64,000 nt of DNA from Pseudomonas tohonis (GCF_012767755.2 NZ_AP023189.1:6326001-6390000); one strand, 5' to 3'. Positions 48,990 through 59,772 are shown, numbered from the stretch's first letter. Numbers and translations are program-made. The notes: a model not told the origin generated them from the letters alone.

Positions 48990-50357
48990 ATGCAAAAAGA
49001 AACCGAAATCAAGCTCCGCGCCAGCCGCGAGACCCTCGAAGCCCTCCGCGACCACCCGCTGCTGAAGAAGCGCAACAAGAGCGGCTGGGAGAAACGCGAG
49101 CTCTTCAACCAGTACTACGACACCCCCGAGCGGGATCTGTCCCGGGCCAAGGTCGCCCTGCGCCTGCGTCGCGACGGCGACCAGTTCATCCAGACCCTCA
49201 AGAGCCGTGGCCAGAGCGTGGCCGGGCTGTCCGAGCGCAACGAATGGGACTGGTACCTGCCCAAGGCCAAGCTCGACCCGAAGAAGCTCGGTGACGACTG
49301 CTGGCCGGCCAGCCTCGCCGACCTGGACAAGAAGACCCTGGCGCCGATCTTCACCACCGACTTCGTCCGCGAGCGCGCCGAGATCGCCTGGGGCCGCGGC
49401 AAGGCCAAGGTCGTGGTCGAAGCCGCGCTGGACCTGGGCAAGGTCATCGCCGGCAAGGCCGAGGAAGAAATCTGCGAGCTGGAGCTGGAACTGCGCCAGG
49501 GCGAACCCGAGGCGCTGCTGGAGCTGGCCCGCGAACTGGCCGCCGACCTGCCCCTGATGCCCTGCGACATCAGCAAGGCCGAGCGTGGCTACCGCCTGTT
49601 CGACGCCAACAGCTACAGCGTCGCCCTGCCGGCCCCGGCGCTGGACGCCGAGATGCCCCTGGACGACGCCATCGCCGCCATCGCCTGGCACCTGCTCGGC
49701 AGCAGCCAGCGCCTGGCCGAGCAATACCGATTCAACGGCCACTGGAAGCTGCTCGGCGAATGGCTGCAACAGCTGATCGACCTGCGCGCCCTGCTCGGCA
49801 GCCTCGGCCAGGCCGCGCCGCGTGCCAGCAGCCACGGCCTGCGCGAAGCCCTGGACGCCCTGATCGGTGACTGGCGCCCGCGCCTGGCCGCCGGCCAGGA
49901 CGACGAAGCCGCGCGCCAGGCGGCGCCGCAGCAATTCGCCGATGAACTGGCCGGCACCCGCTGGGGCCTGTTCTCCCTCGACGCCTCCAGCTGGCTGCTG
50001 GCCCGCTCCTGGGCCGTCGGCCGCAACGACCGTGGCAACCGCCAGGGCAAGGCCGCGCTGGGCAAGTGGCTGCCGCGCCTGCTGGGCGACGAAGCCCGCG
50101 ACCTGCAGCTGGACCGCTACAAGCGCCAGCCCGAGGACCTCGCCGAGCAGCTGCCGCGCATCGAGCGCCTGCTGGTCTGGCTGCGCCTGGCCCGCAGCGT
50201 GCTGCTGGAGATCCCCGAGACGGACCGCTGCTACGGCGAGCTGAACAAGCTGGCCGAACTGGCCGGCCGGCCGATCGACGAGGAGGCCCTCGAAGCCCGC
50301 GTCAGCCAGGCCCACCAGGTGCTGACGCTCAAGAGCTGGAAGCAGCTGCTCAAGTGA
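48990..50357 (+). CDS. CYTH-CHAD domain protein, inorganic triphosphatase-like
   Basis: 455 residues. The CYTH domain (about 1-200) starts with the signature 'ETEIKL' (Glu4, Glu6, Lys8) and binds triphosphate and Mg2+; E. coli YgiF with the same arrangement hydrolyses inorganic triphosphate. The C-terminal CHAD domain (about 225-450) is helical with conserved His residues for polyphosphate binding. It probably acts in polyphosphate or triphosphate metabolism. Divergent from argE; 49 bp upstream of a DUF502 membrane protein on the same strand. Confidence 0.9.
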   Translation: MQKETEIKLRASRETLEALRDHPLLKKRNKSGWEKRELFNQYYDTPERDLSRAKVALRLRRDGDQFIQTLKSRGQSVAGLSERNEWDWYLPKAKLDPKKLGDDCWPASLADLDKKTLAPIFTTDFVRERAEIAWGRGKAKVVVEAALDLGKVIAGKAEEEICELELELRQGEPEALLELARELAADLPLMPCDISKAERGYRLFDANSYSVALPAPALDAEMPLDDAIAAIAWHLLGSSQRLAEQYRFNGHWKLLGEWLQQLIDLRALLGSLGQAAPRASSHGLREALDALIGDWRPRLAAGQDDEAARQAAPQQFADELAGTRWGLFSLDASSWLLARSWAVGRNDRGNRQGKAALGKWLPRLLGDEARDLQLDRYKRQPEDLAEQLPRIERLLVWLRLARSVLLEIPETDRCYGELNKLAELAGRPIDEEALEARVSQAHQVLTLKSWKQLLK

Positions 50358-50406
50358 TGCGACCCGGCACCGCGCGCCCGCGCGGTGCCGACGAGGAACC
50401 CCCGCG

Positions 50407-51066
50407 ATGTTCAAGCAAAGCTTCAGATCCCTGCTCGGCACCTGGCTGACCGGCCTGCTGGCCCTCTTGCCCCTGGTGCTGACCCTGGCGCTGCTGGCCT
50501 GGATCGTCAGCCTGCTCAACCGCCTGGTGGGCCCCTCGACGCTGATCGGCCAACTGCTCGCCGCCCTCGGCCAGCCGTTCGCCAGCAGCCCGGTCCTGGC
50601 CTGGTTCGTCGGCACCCTGGTGCTGCTGGCCAGCCTCTATCCCCTCGGCCTCGCCGTGCAACTGGGCCTGCGCCGGCCGCTGGCCTGGCTGTTCGACCAG
50701 ACCCTGCGGCGCACCCCGCTGATCGGCAACGTCTACAACATCGCCGACCGCTTCGTCGGCATGCTCGACAAGGAAAAGAACGCCGACATCACCACAATGC
50801 AGCCGGTCTGGTGCTTCTTCGGTGGCGACGGCGCGGCGGTGCTCGCCCTGCAACCGAGCTCCGCGCCCATCGAACTGGAAGGCCGGCCCTACTGCGCCAT
50901 CCTGGTGCCCACCGCGCCCATCCCGGTGGGGGGCGGCCTGCTCTACGTACCGGTGGACTGGGTGCGCCCGGCCGATATGGGGGTCGATGCGCTGACCAGC
51001 ATCTATGTCTCCATGGGCCTGACACCACCCCCCGCCGCCACGCCGCCCGACGCCTCGCGGACCTGA
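50407..51066 (+). CDS. DUF502 membrane protein
   Basis: 219 residues with two N-terminal membrane segments ('[20 protein letters not shown]' and '[20 protein letters not shown]') and a soluble C-terminal part with the DUF502 motifs '[20 protein letters not shown]' and '[20 protein letters not shown]'. Function unknown; plant homologs are called COV. A gaggaa precedes the ATG. It follows the CYTH-CHAD gene by 49 bp and precedes argC by 85 bp. Confidence 0.85.
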   Translation: MFKQSFRSLLGTWLTGLLALLPLVLTLALLAWIVSLLNRLVGPSTLIGQLLAALGQPFASSPVLAWFVGTLVLLASLYPLGLAVQLGLRRPLAWLFDQTLRRTPLIGNVYNIADRFVGMLDKEKNADITTMQPVWCFFGGDGAAVLALQPSSAPIELEGRPYCAILVPTAPIPVGGGLLYVPVDWVRPADMGVDALTSIYVSMGLTPPPAATPPDASRT

Positions 51067-51151
51067 TCCGCCGACGCGCTTGGCCAAGGCGCCGCCGCGC
51101 TGGTTACAATGCGCGCCCCGCTCTTCATTCGTCTGTCCGAGAGAGTCCGCC

Positions 51152-52099
51152 ATGGTTTTCAAAGTGTTCGTAGATGGTCAGGAAGGCACCACCGGCCTCC
51201 GTTTGCTCGACTACCTGTCCGGCCGTGCCGATGTCGAGCTGCTGCGCATCGCCGATGACAAGCGCAAGGACCCGCAAGAGCGCGCACGCTTCCTCAATGC
51301 CGCCGACGTCGCCTTCCTCTGCCTGCCCGACGTCGCCTCGCGCGAGGCGGTGTCCCTGGTGACCAACCCGAACACCTGCATCATCGACGCCAGCACCGCC
51401 TTCCGCACCGACGACAGCTGGGCCTACGGCCTGCCGGAACTGGCCGCCGGCCAGCGCGAGAAGATCCGCACCAGCAAGCGCATCGCCGTGCCCGGCTGCC
51501 ACGCCAGCGCCTTCATCCTCGCCGTGCGCCCGCTGATCGACGCCGGCCTGCTGCCCGCCGACTACCCGCTCTCCGCCTTCTCCCTCACCGGCTACAGCGG
51601 CGGCGGCAAGGGCATGATCGCCGAGTACGAAGCCGGCAACGACGCCAGGCTGATGAGCCCGCGTCCCTACGCCCTGGGCCTGGAGCACAAGCACCTGCCG
51701 GAAATGCGCGTGCAGGGCCGCCTGGCCCAGGCACCGGTGTTCAACCCCATCGTCGGCCCCTTCCTCAAGGGCCTGGCCGTGACCGTGCCGCTCTACACCG
51801 AGCGCCTGGCACGCAAGGCCAGCGCCGCCGACATCGCCGAGATCTACCGCCAGCACTACGCCGGCGAGCAGTTCGTACGGGTGATGCCGGCCGGTGACGA
51901 AGGCAACCTCGACGGCGGCTTCTTCGACGTCCAGGGCTGCAACGACACCAACCGCGTCGACCTCTTCGTCTTCGGCTCCGCCGAGCGCCTGAACCTGGTC
52001 GCGCGCCTGGACAACCTCGGCAAGGGCGCCGCCGGCGCCGCCGTGCAGTGCATGAACGTACACATCGGCGCCGACGAGGCCACCGGCCTCAACGCCTGA
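51152..52099 (+). CDS. argC: N-acetyl-gamma-glutamyl-phosphate reductase, type 2
   Basis: 315 residues, the short (type 2) ArgC, which reduces N-acetylglutamyl phosphate with NADPH in arginine synthesis. The N-terminus '[20 protein letters not shown]' is that of type 2 enzymes, and the active-site Cys116 lies in 'VPGCHASAF'. Further landmarks are '[17 protein letters not shown]' and '[20 protein letters not shown]'. It ends in a canonical terminator. Pseudomonads commonly have a second, type 1 argC elsewhere, so this may be one of two. Confidence 0.93.
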   Translation: MVFKVFVDGQEGTTGLRLLDYLSGRADVELLRIADDKRKDPQERARFLNAADVAFLCLPDVASREAVSLVTNPNTCIIDASTAFRTDDSWAYGLPELAAGQREKIRTSKRIAVPGCHASAFILAVRPLIDAGLLPADYPLSAFSLTGYSGGGKGMIAEYEAGNDARLMSPRPYALGLEHKHLPEMRVQGRLAQAPVFNPIVGPFLKGLAVTVPLYTERLARKASAADIAEIYRQHYAGEQFVRVMPAGDEGNLDGGFFDVQGCNDTNRVDLFVFGSAERLNLVARLDNLGKGAAGAAVQCMNVHIGADEATGLNA

Positions 52100-52114
52100 T
52101 CCGCGCCACCCTGG

Positions 52115-52142
52115 AAAAGCCCCGCCGATGCGGGGCTTTTTC
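52115..52142 (+). terminator. Rho-independent terminator of argC
   Basis: Perfect 10-bp arms (aaaagccccg / cggggctttt) with a 6-base loop and a following T, 15 bases past the argC stop. A textbook intrinsic terminator. Confidence 0.95.
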
Positions 52143-52207
52143 GTTTCCGCGGGATAAGCCGGCGGGTTTCACCCGCCCTACGGCAGCCAGCGCATCGGCA
52201 TGCTCCT

Positions 52208-52370
52208 GTAGGGGCGAATTCATTCGCCCAAGGACTTCCAGCAGGCCTGAGCCCATATGACCGGTAGGAGCGAATTCATTCGCGAAAGGGCCGCGCAGCG
52301 GTCCCGTCGTGACCTCAAGGGGCGGACCTACGGCCCGCTTGGCGACTGAAGTCGCCCCTACAAGGGTGCC
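52208..52370. repeat. Cluster of REP-type palindromes
   Basis: The first is gggcgaattcattcgccc (52212-52229), the second ggagcgaattcattcgcg (52266-52283, followed by gaaagggccgcgcagcggtcc). A third weaker element has cggacctacggcccg and gactgaagtcgcccctac (52323-52362). They share the gaattcattcgc core with 46250-46266 and 60980-61075. No gene is supported in 52143-52386. Confidence 0.75.
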
Positions 52371-52386
52371 CATGAGGGTCCCAGCA

Positions 52387-52857
52387 CTACCCCCCCACCG
52401 GCAAACTGGTGGTCGACTTGATCTCCGACAGCGCGACGATGGAATTGACCTCCTGGATACCCGGCACCAGCGACAGCTTCTCGAAGAAGAAGCGTTCGTA
52501 GGCCTCGATGTCCTTGGTGACGATGCGCAGCATGAAATCCACCGCGCCCATCAGCACATGGCATTCCAGCACCTCGGGGAAGCCCTGCATGGCTTCGGCG
52601 AACTCGGTGAGGTTGGAGCGGCCGTGGGCGTTGAGCTTCACCTGGGCGAAGATCTGCGCGTTGAGCCCGATCTTGCGCCGGTCCAGCAACGTCACCTGGC
52701 GGCGGATCACCCCCTCCTCCTTGAGCCGCTGGATGCGCCGCCAGCAGGGTGACTGCGACAGGCCGATGCGCTCGGCGATCTCGGCGGTGGCGATGCCGGC
52801 GTCCTCCTGCAGCAGCTCGAGGATGCGGCGGTCGTAGGGATCGAGTTCGATAGGCAT
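52387..52857 (-). CDS. Lrp/AsnC-family transcriptional regulator
   Basis: 156 residues. An N-terminal helix-turn-helix ('DAGIATAEIAERIGLSQSPC' and 'WRRIQRLKEEGVI') precedes a C-terminal RAM/ACT-like ligand-binding domain ('VLECHVLMGAVDFMLRIVTK'). The profile is close to Lrp itself and to amino-acid-responsive regulators such as BkdR. The start is the ATG at 52857 with gggg 8 bases upstream. It is divergent from a small ACT-like protein gene, 127 bp away. I infer control of that neighbour. Confidence 0.87.
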   Translation of the reverse strand: MPIELDPYDRRILELLQEDAGIATAEIAERIGLSQSPCWRRIQRLKEEGVIRRQVTLLDRRKIGLNAQIFAQVKLNAHGRSNLTEFAEAMQGFPEVLECHVLMGAVDFMLRIVTKDIEAYERFFFEKLSLVPGIQEVNSIVALSEIKSTTSLPVGG

Positions 52858-52984
52858 GAAAAACCCCAATAACTGGATATCAGGGAAATTCTATTCCCCA
52901 ATCAGCCGGAACGACCAATAAACAGGCAGAAATTCTCCCTCCGGCGCCCGGAAAATGGGCCATCGCCTCCGGAGCCACGCCACC

Positions 52985-53332
52985 ATGCTCGATCTCGACG
53001 AACCGCCCCGCCTCACCCCGCCACTGCCCTTCCCCACAGCCCTCGCGCCGCGTGAGGATGTGTGGAGCAAGACGCACCTGCCCGGCCAGGCGCGCACCCT
53101 GAGCTTCACCATCCTCGCCGAGGCCGACGCGGACATCCTCAGCCGCCTGCTCGCCTACTTCGCCCAGCTGCAGCTGGTGCCGCAGTGGCTGGAGGCCACG
53201 CGCCAGGGCGACGACCTGCTGCTGCGACTGCGCCAGGACGGCCTGACCCTGCACCGCGCCGAGGTGATCGCGCAGAAGATGCGTTCCCTGGTCAGCGTGT
53301 TTTCGGTGGACGTGCAGCCTGCGGCATCCTGA
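52985..53332 (+). CDS. Small ACT-domain-like protein
   Basis: 115 residues. After a Pro-rich N-terminus of about 35 residues comes 'ARTLSFTILAEADADILSRL', then LAYFAQLQLVPQWLEATRQGD, LLLRLRQDG, and HRAEVIAQKMRSLVSVFSVDV; this beta-alpha-beta-beta-alpha-beta pattern resembles an ACT fold as in the small subunit of acetolactate synthase. It is divergent from an Lrp-family gene. It may bind an amino acid as a stand-alone sensor. The assignment is by eye, and no enzyme partner lies beside it. Confidence 0.6.
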   Translation: MLDLDEPPRLTPPLPFPTALAPREDVWSKTHLPGQARTLSFTILAEADADILSRLLAYFAQLQLVPQWLEATRQGDDLLLRLRQDGLTLHRAEVIAQKMRSLVSVFSVDVQPAAS

Positions 53333-53410
53333 CCGCGCCGTTCGGTGCACCCGGTCACGCATTGCCCTTCGCTCCGAGGCGCCGATTCGGGCATCCTGTG
53401 CACCCTCCAC

Positions 53411-53435
53411 GGAAGAGTGCGTTGGCTACTCTTCC
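53411..53435 (+). other. Hairpin upstream of the GspE-like gene
   Basis: Perfect 8-bp arms (ggaagagt / actcttcc) with a 9-base loop, 31 bases before the start codon and ahead of the aaggag ribosome-binding site. If transcribed it lies in the leader. It could be regulatory or the end of transcription of the upstream gene (no T-run). Confidence 0.5.
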
Positions 53436-53466
53436 CTGACCGGGATCGCGTGACCAAGGAGCCTGC

Positions 53467-55251
53467 ATGTCCGCTTTTGCCTCAGCCGCCCAGGATCGCT
53501 GGCTGGACCTCAACGACCTCCTGCGGGAGCTGGTGAACCAGGGCCGGATCGCCCAGGACACCGCCGAGCAGTGCATGGCGATTCGCCGCAGCGCGGTGAA
53601 CAACCAGCAGCACCCGCTGGAATTCCTCGCCAGCCAGCAGGTCGACGACCTCAAGCGCCCCGGCAAGAAGCTCGACCTCGAAGCCCTGACCGTATGGCTC
53701 GCCGAGTACGCCGGCCAGCCCTACCTGCGCATCGACCCGCTGAAGATCGACGTCGCCGCGGTCACTCCGCTGATGTCCTACGCCTTCGCCCAGCGCCACA
53801 AGATCCTCGCCGTGGCCGCCGACAGCGAGAGCGTCACCATCGCCAGCGCGCAGCCCTTCGTGCACAGCTGGGAGGGCAACCTCACCCACGTGCTCAAGCG
53901 CCCGATCAAGCGCATCGTCGCCAACCCGGCGGACATCCAGCGCTTCACCGTCGAGTTCTACCGCCTGGCCAAGTCGGTCAGTGGCGCCAACGCCGTGGAC
54001 CAGAAGATCAGTGGCGTCGGCAACTTCGAACAACTGCTGAAACTGGGGGCGAACGACCAGGAACCCGACGCCAACGACGCGCATATCGTCAACATCGTCG
54101 ACTGGCTGTTCCAATACGCCTACCAGCAGCGCGCCAGCGACATCCACATCGAGCCGCGCCGCGAGCAGGGCACCGTGCGCTTCCGCATCGACGGCGTGCT
54201 GCACACCGTCTACCAGTTCCCGCCCCAGGTGACGATGGCCATCGTCAGCCGCCTGAAGAGCCTCGGCCGCATGAACGTGGCGGAGAAGCGCAAGCCCCAG
54301 GACGGCCGGGTCAAGACCAAGACCCCGGAGGGCGGCGAGGTGGAACTGCGCCTGTCGACCCTGCCCACCGCCTTCGGCGAGAAGATGGTGATGCGGATCT
54401 TCGACCCCGAGGTGCTGCTGAAAAGCTTCGACCAGCTGGGCTTCTCCCAGGACGACCTCAAGCGCTGGCAGAGCATGACCAACCAGCCCAACGGCATCAT
54501 CCTGGTCACCGGCCCCACCGGCTCGGGCAAGACCACCACGCTCTACACCACGCTCAAGCAGCTGGCCACCAGCGAGGTGAACGTCTGCACCATCGAAGAC
54601 CCCATCGAGATGATCGAGGGCGCCTTCAACCAGATGCAGGTGCAGCACAACATCGACCTGACCTTCGCCAGCGGCGTGCGCGCCCTGATGCGCCAGGACC
54701 CGGACATCATCATGGTCGGCGAGATCCGCGACCTGGAGACCGCCGAGATGGCCATCCAGGCGGCGCTCACCGGCCACCTGGTGCTCTCCACCCTGCACAC
54801 CAACGACGCCCCCAGCGCCATCACCCGCCTGCTGGAACTGGGCGTGCCCTACTACCTGCTGCGCGCCACCCTGCTCGGGGTCATGGCCCAGCGCCTGGTG
54901 CGCACCCTGTGCCCGCACTGCAAGGCGCCCATCGAGCTGGAGGAGGAGGACTGGCAGAACCTCACCCGCCCCTGGAGCGCACCGCTGCCCACCGGGGCGC
55001 ATCGCGCCGTGGGCTGCCTGGAATGCCGCGACACCGGCTACCGGGGCCGTGCCGGGGTCTACGAGATCATGCTGCTGTCGGATTCGGTGAAGAGCTACAT
55101 CACCGCCGATACCGACCTGGTCGGCCTGCGTCGCAACGCCTTCAAGGAAGGCATGCGCAGCCTGCGCCTGTCCGGCGCGCAGAAGGTCGCCGCCGGGCTC
55201 ACCACGGTCGAGGAAGTGCTGCGGGTCACGCCGCAGAGCGAACAGAAGTAA
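53467..55251 (+). CDS. GspE/PilB-family secretion ATPase (orphan)
   Basis: 594 residues. N-terminal MshEN-like domain, then a hexameric ATPase: Walker A '[10 protein letters not shown]' at residues 349-358, Asp box 'IEDPIEM', Walker B '[16 protein letters not shown]' and His box 'LSTLHTND'. A zinc site is present in the last quarter ('CPHCKAPI' and '[11 protein letters not shown]'). It resembles the P. aeruginosa 'secretion pathway ATPase' PA5210, as I recall. No pseudopilin, secretin or inner-membrane platform gene is nearby, so its machine must lie elsewhere. It is transcribed from its own leader with a strong Shine-Dalgarno. Confidence 0.88.
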   Translation: MSAFASAAQDRWLDLNDLLRELVNQGRIAQDTAEQCMAIRRSAVNNQQHPLEFLASQQVDDLKRPGKKLDLEALTVWLAEYAGQPYLRIDPLKIDVAAVTPLMSYAFAQRHKILAVAADSESVTIASAQPFVHSWEGNLTHVLKRPIKRIVANPADIQRFTVEFYRLAKSVSGANAVDQKISGVGNFEQLLKLGANDQEPDANDAHIVNIVDWLFQYAYQQRASDIHIEPRREQGTVRFRIDGVLHTVYQFPPQVTMAIVSRLKSLGRMNVAEKRKPQDGRVKTKTPEGGEVELRLSTLPTAFGEKMVMRIFDPEVLLKSFDQLGFSQDDLKRWQSMTNQPNGIILVTGPTGSGKTTTLYTTLKQLATSEVNVCTIEDPIEMIEGAFNQMQVQHNIDLTFASGVRALMRQDPDIIMVGEIRDLETAEMAIQAALTGHLVLSTLHTNDAPSAITRLLELGVPYYLLRATLLGVMAQRLVRTLCPHCKAPIELEEEDWQNLTRPWSAPLPTGAHRAVGCLECRDTGYRGRAGVYEIMLLSDSVKSYITADTDLVGLRRNAFKEGMRSLRLSGAQKVAAGLTTVEEVLRVTPQSEQK

Positions 55252-55327
55252 CCACCGCCGCCCGGCGCAGAATCCGGGTGGATCACCGAGAAAGGCCGCT
55301 GCCGGCACTCACCTACAGGGAACAGTC

Positions 55328-56248
55328 ATGGGCATCACCACAGTCGTACTCCTCTTCGTCGCGCTCGCCGTGGCCATCGTCTTCATGGGCTTCAAGGTCG
55401 TGCCGCAGGGCTACGAATGGACGGTGGAGCGCTTCGGGCGCTACACCAACACCCTCAAGCCGGGCCTGAACATCATCGTCCCGGTGATGGACCGCATCGG
55501 GCGCAAGCTCAACGTCATGGAAGCGGTGCTGGACATCCCCCCGCAGGAAGCCATCAGCGCCGACAACGCCATCGTCGAGATCGACGCCGTGTGCTTCTTC
55601 CAGGTGATCAACGCGGCCCAGGCGGCCTATGAGGTGAACAACCTCGAACACGCCATCCGCAACCTGGTGATGACCAACATCCGCACCGTGCTCGGCTCCA
55701 TGGAGCTGGACGCCATGCTCAGCCAGCGCGACGCCATCAACGAGCGTCTGCTGCGCACCGTCGACGAGGCCACCGCGCCCTGGGGCATCAAGGTCACCCG
55801 CATCGAGATCAAGGACATCAGCCCGCCCGCCGACCTGGTCGAAGCCATGGCCAGCCAGATGAAGGCCGAGCGCCTGAAACGCGCGCAGATCCTCGAAGCC
55901 GAGGGCTCCCGCTCCGCCGCCATCCTCACCGCCGAGGGCCACAAGCAGGCGGAGATCCTCCGCGCCGAGGGCGAGCGTGCCGCCGCCTTCCTCGAAGCCG
56001 AGGCCCGCGAACGCGCCGCCCAGGCCGAAGCCGAGGCGACCCGCGTGGTGTCCCAGGCCATCGCCAGCGGCAACGTGCAGGCGGTCAACTACTTCGTCGC
56101 GCAGAAATACGTCGAGGCCCTTGGCAACCTGGCCAGCGCCAACAACAGCAAGGTGATCCTCATGCCGCTGGAGGCCAGCCAGGTGATCGGCTCGGTGGGC
56201 GGCATCGGCGAGATCGTCAAGGCCACTTTCGGCGACAAGAAGGTCTGA
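55328..56248 (+). CDS. SPFH/band 7 (stomatin-like, QmcA-type) membrane protein
   Basis: 306 residues: one N-terminal membrane anchor ('[20 protein letters not shown]'), an SPFH domain ('[20 protein letters not shown]', '[20 protein letters not shown]'), then a charged helical region with Ala/Glu heptads (about 175-250) for oligomerisation. It ends 2 bp before the nfeD-like gene. SPFH proteins with an NfeD partner organise membrane microdomains and associate with proteases. A acaggga motif precedes the ATG. Confidence 0.92.
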   Translation: MGITTVVLLFVALAVAIVFMGFKVVPQGYEWTVERFGRYTNTLKPGLNIIVPVMDRIGRKLNVMEAVLDIPPQEAISADNAIVEIDAVCFFQVINAAQAAYEVNNLEHAIRNLVMTNIRTVLGSMELDAMLSQRDAINERLLRTVDEATAPWGIKVTRIEIKDISPPADLVEAMASQMKAERLKRAQILEAEGSRSAAILTAEGHKQAEILRAEGERAAAFLEAEARERAAQAEAEATRVVSQAIASGNVQAVNYFVAQKYVEALGNLASANNSKVILMPLEASQVIGSVGGIGEIVKATFGDKKV

Positions 56249-56250
56249 CC

Positions 56251-56706
56251 ATGCTCGGCTACCTGCAGACCCTGTCCTTCTGGGACTGGCTGGCACTGGG
56301 CACCCTGTTGCTGATCCTCGAAGTCTTCGGCGCCGGCGGCTACCTGCTGTGGATCGGCCTGGCCGCCGCCGCGGTCGGCGCCCTCACCTTCATCGTGCCG
56401 GGCATCCCGTGGGAGGTGCAGTTCCTCCTCTTCGGCGTGCTCTCGGTGTGCACCGCCGTCTACTGGTGGCGCCGCCAGCGCAGCGCCGCCAAGCCCTCCG
56501 ACCAGCCTGGGCTGAACCGCCGGGGCCAGGAATTCGTCGGCCGCCAGTTCGCCCTGCACCAGGCCATCGAAGGCGGGCGCGGCAAGATCAAGGCCGGTGA
56601 CTCGGTGTGGCTGGTGGTCGGGCCCGACCTGCCCGTTGGCGCCCAGGTGCGCGTCATCGGCCAGGATGGCGTGCTGCTCAAGGTCGAACCGGTCAGCGCC
56701 GGTTGA
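56251..56706 (+). CDS. NfeD-like membrane protein
   Basis: 151 residues. N-terminal hydrophobic segments ('LALGTLLLILEVFGAGGYLL' and 'AAAVGALTFIVPGIPW') precede a small soluble OB-fold domain ('GRQFALHQAIEGGRGKIKAG' and 'GDSVWLVVGPDLPVGAQVRV'), the NfeD1b arrangement. It begins 2 bp after the SPFH gene and surely shares its transcript. Together they act as a membrane scaffold pair. Confidence 0.9.
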   Translation: MLGYLQTLSFWDWLALGTLLLILEVFGAGGYLLWIGLAAAAVGALTFIVPGIPWEVQFLLFGVLSVCTAVYWWRRQRSAAKPSDQPGLNRRGQEFVGRQFALHQAIEGGRGKIKAGDSVWLVVGPDLPVGAQVRVIGQDGVLLKVEPVSAG

Positions 56707-56781
56707 ACGAACGGGACGCGTCGGTATTGCATGGGGCTCATGGCTAACGTCCAATAGCCGCCTCATGCCAAGGAGCCGTCC

Positions 56782-57432
56782 ATGCCGCGTCCCGCCACCC
56801 CTCGCAAACCCCGCGCCAGCAGCCAGCTGCGCATCGCCGGGGTCCTCGACGCCGCCCGCGCGCTGCTGGCCGAGGAAGGCGTGGCCAACCTGTCGATCTA
56901 CAGCGTGGCCGAGCGCGCGGAGATGCCGCCCTCCTCCGTCTACCACTTCTTCGCCAGCGTGCCGGCGATCCTCGAAGGCCTCACCGCCGAGGTCCACGCC
57001 GCTTTCCGCGCCTGCCTGCAGGAACCGGTGGAGCACGAGCGCCTGGGCAACTGGCGCGACCTCTCGCGCCTGGTGGAAGAACGCATGCTGGCGATCTACG
57101 CCGATGACACCGCCGCGCGCCAGCTGATCCTCGCCCAGCACGGCCTCACCGAAGTGACCCAGGCCGACCGCCAGCACGACATCGAGCTGGGTCGCCTGAT
57201 GCACCGCCTGTTCGAGCGCCATTTCGAACTGCCGACGCTGCCGGGCGACCTCGACGTCTTCGCCCTGGCCATGGAACTGGGCGACCGCGTCTACGCCCGC
57301 TCGGTGCAGCTGCACGGCGAAATCACCCCGCGCTTCGCCGAGGAAGGCATGCGCGTCTTCGACGCCTACCTCGGCCTCTACCTGCCGCCCTTCCTGCCCA
57401 AGCGTGCCGCCGCGCTGGCGGACGAGCTCTGA
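56782..57432 (+). CDS. aguR: TetR-family regulator AguR
   Basis: 216 residues. N-terminal helix-turn-helix ('NLSIYSVAERAEMPPSSVYH', residues about 34-53) and a helical ligand-binding domain. It lies directly upstream of aguBA in the same direction, as aguR does in P. aeruginosa, where it represses aguBA until agmatine or N-carbamoylputrescine is present. The 171-bp gap to aguB is AT-rich with repeated gatttttatc motifs that are candidate operators. Confidence 0.88.
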   Translation: MPRPATPRKPRASSQLRIAGVLDAARALLAEEGVANLSIYSVAERAEMPPSSVYHFFASVPAILEGLTAEVHAAFRACLQEPVEHERLGNWRDLSRLVEERMLAIYADDTAARQLILAQHGLTEVTQADRQHDIELGRLMHRLFERHFELPTLPGDLDVFALAMELGDRVYARSVQLHGEITPRFAEEGMRVFDAYLGLYLPPFLPKRAAALADEL

Positions 57433-57438
57433 AGCCTT

Positions 57439-57542
57439 CGATTTTTATCCGATGAATAGCCGATAAACATCGGCATTACTGGGCGATATTTTGTTGAAAT
57501 TGTTTATTGGCACTTTTAAAGCGGATTTTTATCGATTATAAA
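57439..57542 (+). promoter_or_regulatory. AT-rich aguB promoter region with repeated operator-like motifs
   Basis: Two near-identical 13-14-base motifs, gatttttatccgat (57440-57453) and gatttttatcgat (57524-57536), lie 84 bases apart. The first overlaps an inverted repeat ccgatg ... catcgg (57449-57454 / 57468-57473). A TATAAA lies at 57537-57542 with no clear -35. The stretch is far richer in A/T than its surroundings. Candidate binding sites for AguR. Confidence 0.55.
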
Positions 57543-57603
57543 GTTGCCATCCGGGCGACTCACGCCCGCTCATCGACAGCAATCGTCCTGACGAGGTGTC
57601 TCC

Positions 57604-58482
<879 letters not shown>

Positions 58483-58567
58483 CACCCATTTACAGTGGCC
58501 CCCGCCCATGCGGGGCCCACTCAACAGCCACCGCATCGCCCCTGACCGGGCGACCTAGGGAACCCGC

Positions 58568-59674
58568 ATGAAACCTCTGAACAGCACACCCCGCGCCGAT
58601 GGCTTCCGCATGCCGGCCGAGTGGGAAACCCACAGCCGCACCTGGATGGTCTGGCCCGAGCGCCCGGACAACTGGCGCCTCGGCGGCAAGCCCGCGCAGG
58701 CGGCCTTCACCGCCGTGGCCCGCGCCATCGCCCGCTTCGAGCCGGTGACCGTGTGCGTCAGCGCCGGCCAGTACGAGAACGCCTGCCAGCGCCTGGACGA
58801 GCCGAACATCCGCGTGGTCGAGATCACCACCGACGACGCCTGGGTGCGTGATACCGGCCCCACCTTCGTCACCAACGACACGGGCGAGGTGCGCGGCGTG
58901 GACTGGGCCTTCAACGCCTGGGGCGGCTTCGACGGCGGCCTCTACTCGCCCTGGAACCGCGACGACCAGGTGGCCTCGAAGATCCTCCGCATCGAAGGCT
59001 GCCAGGGCTACCGCACCGAAGGCTTCGTGCTCGAGGGCGGCTCCATCCACGTGGATGGCGAAGGCACCCTGATCACCACCGAGGAATGCCTGCTCAACCG
59101 CAACCGCAACCCGCACCTGAACCGCGAGGAGATCGAGGCGGTGCTGCGTGACCACCTGGCGGTGGACAGCATCATCTGGCTGCCGGATGGCCTCTACAAC
59201 GACGAGACCGACGGCCACGTCGACAACTTCTGCTGCTACGTGCGCCCGGGCGAAGTGCTGCTGGCCTGGACCGATGACCCGGCCAACCCCAACTACCCGC
59301 GCTGCCAGGCCGCGATGAAGGTGCTGGAACAGGCCCGCGACGCCAAGGGCCGCCAGCTGGTGGTGCACAAGATGCCGATCCCCGGCCCGCTCTACGCCAC
59401 AGACGAAGAATGCGCCGGCGTCGACCTGGTGGCCGGCACCCAGGAACGCGACCCGTCGATCCGCCTGGCCGGCTCCTACGTCAACTTCCTCATCGTCAAC
59501 GGCGGCATCATCGCGCCCAAGTTCGACGACCCGAAGGACGCCGAGGCCGAAGCCATCCTCAAGCGCCTGTTCCCGCAGCATGAGGTGGTGATGGTGCCCG
59601 GCCGCGAGATCCTCCTCGGCGGCGGCAACATCCACTGCATCACCCAGCAGCAGCCGGCACCGCAGAAGCGCTGA
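58568..59674 (+). CDS. aguA: Agmatine deiminase
   Basis: 368 residues, guanidino-modifying enzyme that converts agmatine to N-carbamoylputrescine and ammonia. The catalytic cysteine is Cys357 in '[11 protein letters not shown]'; 'WVRDTGPTF', '[13 protein letters not shown]' and 'HVDNFC' contain the other active-site acids and His. Length and landmarks match AguA of P. aeruginosa. Ends with an intrinsic terminator. Confidence 0.97.
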   Translation: MKPLNSTPRADGFRMPAEWETHSRTWMVWPERPDNWRLGGKPAQAAFTAVARAIARFEPVTVCVSAGQYENACQRLDEPNIRVVEITTDDAWVRDTGPTFVTNDTGEVRGVDWAFNAWGGFDGGLYSPWNRDDQVASKILRIEGCQGYRTEGFVLEGGSIHVDGEGTLITTEECLLNRNRNPHLNREEIEAVLRDHLAVDSIIWLPDGLYNDETDGHVDNFCCYVRPGEVLLAWTDDPANPNYPRCQAAMKVLEQARDAKGRQLVVHKMPIPGPLYATDEECAGVDLVAGTQERDPSIRLAGSYVNFLIVNGGIIAPKFDDPKDAEAEAILKRLFPQHEVVMVPGREILLGGGNIHCITQQQPAPQKR

Positions 59675-59692
59675 GCCACCGCTGGATGAACG

Positions 59693-59716
59693 AAGCCCCG
59701 CGAAGCGGGGCTTTTT
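59693..59716 (+). terminator. Rho-independent terminator of aguBA
   Basis: Perfect 8-bp stem (aagccccg / cggggctt) with a 5-base loop and a T-run (ttttt), 19 bases past the aguA stop. Confidence 0.93.
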
Positions 59717-59772
59717 CATTCCGGCACAAGGCACCAGCTACCCATCCTTGTATCTCGACTAATACCTCCACA

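Noticed and set aside
52208..52370. Repeated palindromes considered as a small CRISPR array
   Set aside because: There are only two or three units with irregular spacing, no equal-length spacers and no cas genes; they fit REP elements.
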